Positions 57,501 through 64,000 of a stretch of DNA of 64,000 nt are shown here, piece by piece (position 1 is the stretch's first letter; every line of letters starts with the position of its first letter). The position numbers and the translations under genes were made by a program. The notes beneath the pieces were generated by a model. That model saw only the letters and a program-made list of their open reading frames with translations. It did no database searches and was not told where the DNA came from. The stretch covers positions 2,542,001-2,606,000 of the forward strand of contig JAQJZZ010000018.1 in assembly GCA_030077755.1 (NCBI GenBank), written 5' to 3'. This DNA is from Filosporella fistucella. Its lineage: Eukaryota > Ascomycota > Leotiomycetes > Helotiales.

Positions 57501-59930
57501 CGCGGTTAATAGACGCCTTCCAAGTATGCTTCTCGATAGTACACCGTCCAGCATTTTTTCTTTCGAATGAGAATTTCCATGTTGCATCTTAATAGTATGG
57601 AGATTATTTCTACAAAGTTTCAGCCTAGAACTGATCGATTTGATCCTGTGCGCCCTGATCCAACGTCCGCGCTTAATATACGTCTGTGAACCATATTTCT
57701 CGACAGTATACCGTCCAGCATTTTTTCTTTTCGAATGAGATTTTGCACGCTCAATCTTAATAGTATGGAGATTCTTTCCGTAAAGTCTTGGACTAAAAAT
57801 GATAGATTCCATCCTGTGCTCCTCAATTCACGTCCGCGGTTGACATGCCCTTGAACTACACTTTTCGGCAGCACACCCTCCAAATTTTTTTTTTTCGAAT
57901 GAGATTTTGCACGCTCAATCTTAATAGTATAGAGATTCTTTCCGCAAAGTCTTAGACTAGAAATGATTGATTCCGTCCTGTGCTCCTCAATTCACGTCCT
58001 CAATTCACGTCTGCGGTTGTCACATGCCCTTAAACCACACTTCTCGGCAGCACACCTTCCATCATTTTTCTTTCCCTACCAGCATTTGCCTTTCCAATTT
58101 CAAGAATATAGAGAGCATCTCTGCAAAGTTTCAAGGTAGGAGGAGTTGGTTTCGTCCTGTGCTCGATGTCGAGAAGTGGGATAGTCGCTTGCCTGACAAT
58201 GAAGAATTCATCGCACAATATCCAGCATTTTTCTTTTCGTCCGAGGAATTGCCATTCTACTCTAGATGGTATAACAAGTAAATTTGCAAGTGCGTAGACT
58301 AGGAGGACTTCATTTCGCTATGTTCTCGAAACTCGCGACATGTGAATACTGCGTCTCGATAATTTCAGCGCACACCTTCCAACAATTTTAGTTTCGTGCG
58401 AAGAGCTGAATTCTGGCCTTGAATTGTATAAGCAGTATACTCGCAAAGTCATAGGTTAGGAGGATTCTATTCCGTTTTATGGTCGAAGTCCACTATAGGT
58501 TTATGACGCGTTGGGCTCCTGGGAGAATGATTCAGAGCACAGCCTCCAGCATTTTTCTTTTTGCTTCAGTATTTGCAAGATCATTCTTAACCATAATTAT
58601 AACATATGTGCAAAGTACGAGGTTAGGAGAACCAAACATAATTCTGTACTCGACGTTAGTAAGTCGAAGAGCGTTTCACCCTACCCAAAAGCACTTGAAC
58701 ACAACATATCAAGTTCCAGCCTTTTTCTTTTTGTCTCAGAACCTGCAGGATAGTTTTTCATTATTATTGAAGCGTATATGCCTAGTAGACGCCTAGGAGA
58801 ACTCATTTCCATCCTGTGCTCGATGTCTCTGAGCCTAGGTATCTTACCACACTAGCACTTGGATATCATACCTCAACGTCCAGCATTTTTGCTTCGACTC
58901 AGCATTTGCACAACTGTCTTTAATTGAGATTGAAACGTCTCTGTGCGGTTTGAGTCTAGGAGGATCTGAATTCGACTTGTACTTGATGTCTCCTTGTGTC
59001 TGATACAAAAGACTTTTCGCAAGTACTCGGATACCCTGGCATTGCTTGTCGCATATCAATGCTTTCAGCACGCCCTACAGCAATTTTCTTTTGGTGCCCC
59101 CATTTGCAGAATTGTTTGCATTTATATCTATGATTGGTTTCCAACGTTTTAGCCTAGAAGGATGCAAGTTGAGTCTGTGCTGGACGATTCTATTAAACAC
59201 TTACCCTGCTTCCGATGGCTCCACGCCACAGCACAGGACCCAGCATTTTTCTTCTTGCACCAAAAATTGTAGGTATACTCCGAATCATATAAATAATGAT
59301 TTCACAAAGTCTTAGCTTAGGAGGATTTACTATGCGTTTGTGCCGAGTGACTGTCTTGAAATATTATCAACTTCCCAGGTCCATATCTCTGCCGCGACAG
59401 CCAGCATTTTTCTTTTCGCTCCGGCATTTGCAGGAATGCTTGGATACATGTCTAAAATTGATCTCTGGCGTTTCAGGACGGGAGGGTCGGAATTGAGTCT
59501 GTGCTCGATAACTGTAGTCGAATGCTACCTGGCTTCCAATGTCTGCATCGTTCAACATACCCTGCAGCATTTTTAGTTCTGCTCCAGCATTTGTAGGAAT
59601 ACTTACTTACATGTTTGGAATGGACGTACAGTTTTTGGGAACAGGATGACCTGATTTGCGTCTGTGCCTATCGACTGTAATATAGTGCTACCACGCTCCG
59701 GAGCACCGCAATCTACTATATAGCCTCTAGCATTTTTCATTTAATATCATGCTTTGCAATGTTATATGACAATATGAGAAAAACATATCTGCAAATGCTA
59801 GGGCTGTTACTAGCCCCTTTAAATATATATCTGGCTGGTGCCTGAAATATATGAAATCAAACCTTATATTAAAGCAATATAGGTTATATCTCCGCGTCCA
59901 GCATTTTCTTTTATATTCAAGAATTTCCGA
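54600..59930 (+). repeat. Satellite array, about 32 diverged units of about 169 bp
   Basis: The core (consensus CCAGCATTTTTATTTTC) recurs at about 54646, 54818, 54983, 55155, 55331, 55502, 55676, 55851, 56024, 56190, 56364, 56532, 56703, 56872, 57045, 57211, 57377, 57546, 57714, 57877, 58056, 58221, 58379, 58543, 58716, 58877, 59073, 59240, 59401, 59567, 59725 and 59898. The mean spacing is 169 bp, with a range of roughly 158-196. Each unit then shows an ATTTGCA-like word, a TGCAAA(T/G) word about 65 to 75 bases after the core, and TCCTGTGCTGCTCGAT-like text about 40 bases further. Unit length is not a multiple of three and ORFs shift frame, so it is not a coding repeat. Units are diverged and show no general RIP mutation. 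No similar satellite is known to me. Confidence 0.9.
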
Positions 59931-60533
59931 GACTATTTTTTATAAAAAAAAGAATATATTCAAGAATTCCTAGGATAGTATTAGCCCTTTTTAATATAAG
60001 CTTAATTATAATTCTAATTTAATATTATTTAATTAAGAAATAATCTTTAATAAAATAATATAAATTCTTAATAAAATAACAATTTCTCAAATTATTAAAT
60101 AACTTTAATAAGAGCTTAATAATTATATTAAATTATAAGCACTTAATATTATAATTATTTAATAAATTATTATAAGACATATAAATAAAAGGTAATTTAA
60201 TAAGTAAAATAAGTTATATTTTAATATAAGACTAAACTCTAGCCTTTTGAAATAATAAAATTAAATTATTTAAAGGATGCTTAAGGGGTTCTTATAAATT
60301 GCCAAATATAATTAAATAATTAAAGTTATATAAAATTATAATTTTAATTATATACCTAACATTAGTTATCGTCATTCACACCGTGAATGGGTTTTTTTAT
60401 AGTAGTGAAATTAAAGTGTAATCTATGCCCAGTTATAGCGTGAATAGGTTAACCCCAAGTAACCCCAAACCCATTATTACCGCTTATACATTGCCTAAAA
60501 TCATTTTAAAATATCATAAATAGCCAAGGAGCC
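59931..60533. other. Very AT-rich segment between satellite and helicase relic
   Basis: Starts abruptly after the last satellite core. It is composed largely of AATTA/TTAATA words up to about 60360, then a segment with two diverged copies of a CGTGAAT(A/G)GG phrase (60386 and 60439). A direct repeat of ATATTCAAGAATT (59917 and 59955) flanks the boundary. Consistent with RIP-mutated sequence upstream of the helicase relic. Confidence 0.6.
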
Positions 60534-63500
60534 ATGGCTTAACCTATCCCCGAAGCATTGGATTATATTATTGCATTAAATGTTAAGTTTGGCATATTAA
60601 TTTATTTATAGTGCAAATATATAGTTTCGCCTACCGCCATTTCCTAACATTTAGGTAATAAGCACAAAACCCTAATCAAATTATAAAAAGAGTTAAATAA
60701 GTATATTTAAACATTTCCATTTTAATATAATTATACTAGTATACGATTGCCTAATAATGGATTAGCGCCCTAGCCCATTATTCCCATTTTAAATGGCTAT
60801 TTATATTAGGATTGCCCATATATGAGCCAGAACCGAGACGTTATACGGTAGCATGGGAATAAGATCCATAATAAGAAAAGGGTTTCCGATAAAGAATTAT
60901 TTAAGATAGTTAAGTTATAATTATGGTTTAATAATCAATAAGCCCGATATTGGATTATTAACTAAAGCAAGTAATACGAGCAAGAGCGATAGAGGCGCCG
61001 AGCTATAACACGTAATATTAGAGAAGAAACCAACAATTTAGACCATAATAATAATAATAATGTTAATAATAATAAAAGCGACCAGGATAATATTAATAAC
61101 CAGATTATCCAGGATATTAAAAAATGGAAGGGTAAGGCCTAGGAGCGGTGATTGCGGATATTAAAAGAAGTGCCTATCATTAAAATGGATTCGTGATTAT
61201 GGTATATAAAGTGGAATGAGGTATTAAGCTAATCCAAGCACAATTTGGTCAAGATATTCCATTATACCCATATACCCGACCTAGATGAACCGCAATTAAA
61301 GCGATTATTACGTGCATGGAATCGAATTTTAAAGCGTTATTTAGACACATTGGAAGCAACCGACCATAAAAACGCATTAAAGTGGTAGGCATTACCCAAA
61401 AATAAAGCCGCGGACTAGCGCCCATTTAAGTTACTACAAAATGCCAAAAGCATTAATAAGTATAATGGAATTTTTACATGTTTTATTTATTATATAATGC
61501 GTATAGCGCCATTAGAAAATCATATAAATGAAATAGGTATATTAGATTATTTTTAATAATTTAAATATAATTTCCAAAATATAATAGAAAATTTGACTAT
61601 AATTATAAAAACCGGAGTAAAATATACCAACGCATAATAAAAGTGCATCCAAAGAATCCGGAGTAAATTAGATAAAAAAGTAATAAATAATAATATAAAA
61701 GATTAACTATTAACCAGTGCATTAATGTATTTATATATATTAACCATAATGCAGAATACTAGCCGAATTAGATTATATTATTCACCCATAATGCATTATT
61801 TAGCCATCCGAGGTATTAATAAGCAAAGCCAGTTATTGCGATCCGCATTTTTTTATATGCCCATTTTAGTAGGCATATTATGGATCAATCGATTAATTAT
61901 ATTAAAAGTAGCCGTCCCATATAAGCCATGGCCGGAATTAAAATTAGATAATAAAGCCGATATCAATTCCGTGCCCGATCAAATCTATAAGTTATAATAA
62001 TTGCATTTATGTAAGGGTTCATTTTTACCCATATCTAATATTTTAACATAATTGGCCATAGGAAAGAAATTCAATAAAACGCACTAGTTACCATCTAATA
62101 TCCATTGGTCGGATAATGAATAGACAATTAATTATTTAAGCCAGCCAGTTATATTAGCTAAGGTCTAGAGCATATGTCACGCATTAATTAAAGAATTGCA
62201 GGAATTAATAAAAGTGTTAACATTTGGATCCCTAGTGCCCCCTATCGATTTGAGTCGAATTATTAATAATATGGCATGGAGCCAAGCATTTCGGCAATAA
62301 AATTTCAGTTTTATTAATTATGCCCAAAATTAGGACCAGGTAGGCGGGGATTATAAGTTTTTATTAAAGCGAGCACGGAAAAGAGAAGGCTAGTAGAGGT
62401 TATTAAGGACAAACCACGCCACCAAGAAAGTTGAATAAGTGGATTCGCAAGTTATATTATATTTAACCAAGAAACGTCAATTTTTATAGAAGTTAATAAT
62501 ATATATACATATTACCGGTATATCCGCCCATTCCATTTATTATACGGTTATTTATTAGATTAGGAGGCTAGCCCGCACGTGGACCCGAATTAGGATTTAT
62601 TAAAGTAAGTAATAATATATATTCGGCACGTAATATATATATTATAAATGGTCGGATATGTTTTTTAACCATGTATAATAAGGCGCGGAAGAGAAGAGGG
62701 AATATAGAATATATTATACGGTGTTTATTAAATGATGTTAGCCAAATTATAGCCTAGTATTTAATACGAGTTCAACCATTTGCCCGGGCATTAGATTATC
62801 GTGAGTCAGAATATTTATTTAAGGATTTATAAGGACCATGGGCCGGGGAGGAATTAAGCCAGGCGTTAGGGAGCGTTACCAGAAAGCATTTAAGAGTATA
62901 TTTAAAGGCATCCGGATAGAGGCATACCGCAATTGGAATTGCTACCCGGAAGTTAATGCGGGCTAGCAAGACGTGGGAAAAGGAGCATAAGGAGCCCGAA
63001 GATAGAGTTAAAGAGTTTGCCGAAGGAGATAATAATAAGGAATTAGAGTTGGATACATTTTAATATATCATGGTCCGGTAAGTTTAATTTCCTTAGCCGG
63101 GCGGGGGAAATAATATATATTGTGAAGGGATAGGAAGTGTGCCGTCTGAGTGCACGATAAACAACACAATAACCAAAATAATAGGGGTGGTATTTGAAAG
63201 AAGAAGAAGGATTACATTATTAAGTTATGCTCGGGCTACACTATATGTGAAGTGAGCACCGGAGCGGAAAAACTATCTACCGGTAAAACACATGACCTAA
63301 AATCACGGGGCTTCAACCCCACCACAATATAAAATATTTAATTAATATAGAGTATAAGCAATCCGGATATGGACGTAGGGTAGCGCAAGCGCATTATGCC
63401 ATTAATAGGGCATTTTTATATCAATTAGGGCCCGAGTTAATCACGGCATATAAGCAAGCATTAATAGCATAGCATGGATTATGGAAATTAGGCCGTAATA

Positions 63501-64000
63501 GCATTGGTAATAGTTATAGTATAGGAGGAACCGGTCATTAACGTAAAGCCAGCTAGCAGTTAATTAATTGGCCTATTAAGAGAGAGCGGATTAAAGGATC
63601 CGATCTAGCATTAGTTAAATTATAACGGATATACCATGATTCCTAAGCCAAATCACGATTAAAAGGATAGGCGTTAGCATTATAATTAATCCATTATCCA
63701 TCTAAAACACAACCATTAATCATTATATTACCCACTAGCAATGGCAAGTTAGCATTATTTTTTTTAGTGGCAGTAATAACCTAATAATAGACGGTCATCA
63801 TTATAGTGCCATTTGCCGCATTAGTGGATAACATTATTACGCGTGGGCAAGCAGCCGGTTTAAATTGCGAGGAATAGATTAATGAGAAATCCGGACACGA
63901 ATTATAATAATTAATTATAATTAGCGTAGACCGGGCAGTCTAAGGGGAGTTTTTGCATTACGCCAAGGGGTTAGAATTAAAAGGGCAATTAGCCCATATA
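60534..64000 (+). pseudogene. RIP-mutated telomere-linked-type RecQ helicase, runs off the window
   Basis: Reading through stops, one frame gives long stretches of sense. Near the start (MA*PIPEALDYIIALNVKF) it has a Cys2-His2-like OrsD/DUF3505 zinc finger: C-x2 spacing in L*CKYIVSPTAIS, then HLGNKHKT. Next come LEATDHKNALKW and YSPIMHYLAIRGINKQSQLL around 61350-61850, and EELSQALGSVTRKHLRVYLK with ATRKLMRASKTWEKEHKEP around 62850-63000. Finally RecQ motif I (LPTSNGK) is at about 63735 and motif Ia (TVIIIVPFAALVDNIITRGQ) at about 63790. In-frame stops are mostly TAG/TAA where Gln or Trp is expected, which is what C-to-T and G-to-A RIP produces, with few indels. The gene is non-functional and its C-terminal part lies beyond the window. 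Such genes are usually near telomeres. Confidence 0.85.
63120..63326. mobile_element. LTR-like insertion inside the helicase relic
   Basis: About 206 bp beginning TTGTGAAGGG and ending CCCCACCACA (TGTG...CACA ends), flanked by ATATA at 63115-63119 and 63327-63331. It keeps many CA and TG dinucleotides (for example GTGTGCCGTCTGAGTGCACG), unlike the RIP-mutated sequence on both sides. It lies between helicase text ending IMVR, which is followed by an intron-like GTAAGT, and text resuming QSGYGRRVAQAHYA. Probably a solo LTR or MITE inserted after RIP, perhaps into an intron. The flanking duplication lies in low-complexity sequence and is weak evidence. Confidence 0.5.

Noticed and set aside
54600..59930. 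CRISPR array or ankyrin/TPR-type coding repeat
   Set aside because: Units are diverged throughout with no identical repeats and unique spacers, the host is eukaryotic, and the period is not a multiple of three.
1..64000. tRNA or rRNA genes
   Set aside because: Looked for T-arm GGTTCGAATCC-like words with matching acceptor stems; none formed a convincing cloverleaf.

Overview
The window is nuclear DNA of a filamentous ascomycete, with a Leotiomycete-like flavour (inference from gene content and intron style). Genes carry several short introns of roughly 40 to 100 bases with GT..AG ends, and both strands are used. The families are typical of Pezizomycotina: RTA1-like protein, ChrA, Zn2Cys6 regulator, DUF1996 secreted protein, PCP-type heme peroxidase. 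The last 4 kb carries the C-to-T/G-to-A decay of repeat-induced point mutation (RIP).

Layout. From 0 to 24.8 kb: mitochondrial phosphate carrier, glutamate decarboxylase, a 1647-residue protein of unknown function, an RTA1-family membrane protein, a ChrA transporter, an amino acid/GABA-type permease, an unknown membrane protein with two SPIK motifs, and a GNAT acetyltransferase. From 26.8 to 29.5 kb two secreted proteins lie side by side, a cytochrome-domain (AA8-like) protein and a DUF1996 protein. From 29.8 to 32.4 kb lies what looks like a decayed catabolic locus: a FAD monooxygenase pseudogene and the C-terminal remnant of an MFS permease. From 32.8 to 37.1 kb two housekeeping genes, the PIG-A/GPI3 glycosyltransferase and a Dbp6-like DEAD-box helicase, diverge from one 324-bp promoter. 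From 38 to 53.3 kb: a PCP-type heme peroxidase/peroxygenase, a second GNAT, a Cys-rich GPI-anchored protein, a Zn2Cys6 transcription factor, a small 60-residue ORF, a 116-residue membrane protein, the APC10/DOC1 cyclosome subunit and a seven-helix membrane protein.

From 54.2 kb the character changes. A solo-LTR-like element is followed by about 5.3 kb of tandem satellite made of roughly 32 diverged units averaging about 169 bp. Each unit carries a CCAGCATTTTT-type core, a block around TGCAAA, and a TCCTGTGCT block. In several units the core and a downstream block form a 9-bp inverted repeat, and the two arms differ between units by compensating changes. At about 59.93 kb the sequence switches abruptly to AT-rich DNA and then to a RIP-mutated telomere-linked-type RecQ helicase gene (OrsD-like zinc-finger N-terminus, RecQ motifs I and Ia at the right edge). 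That gene is interrupted by a younger, unmutated LTR-like insertion of about 206 bp. This right end looks subtelomeric or heterochromatic.

No tRNA, rRNA or CRISPR was recognised. Exon coordinates come from reading splice sites by eye and checking the reading phase. I could not run homology searches.
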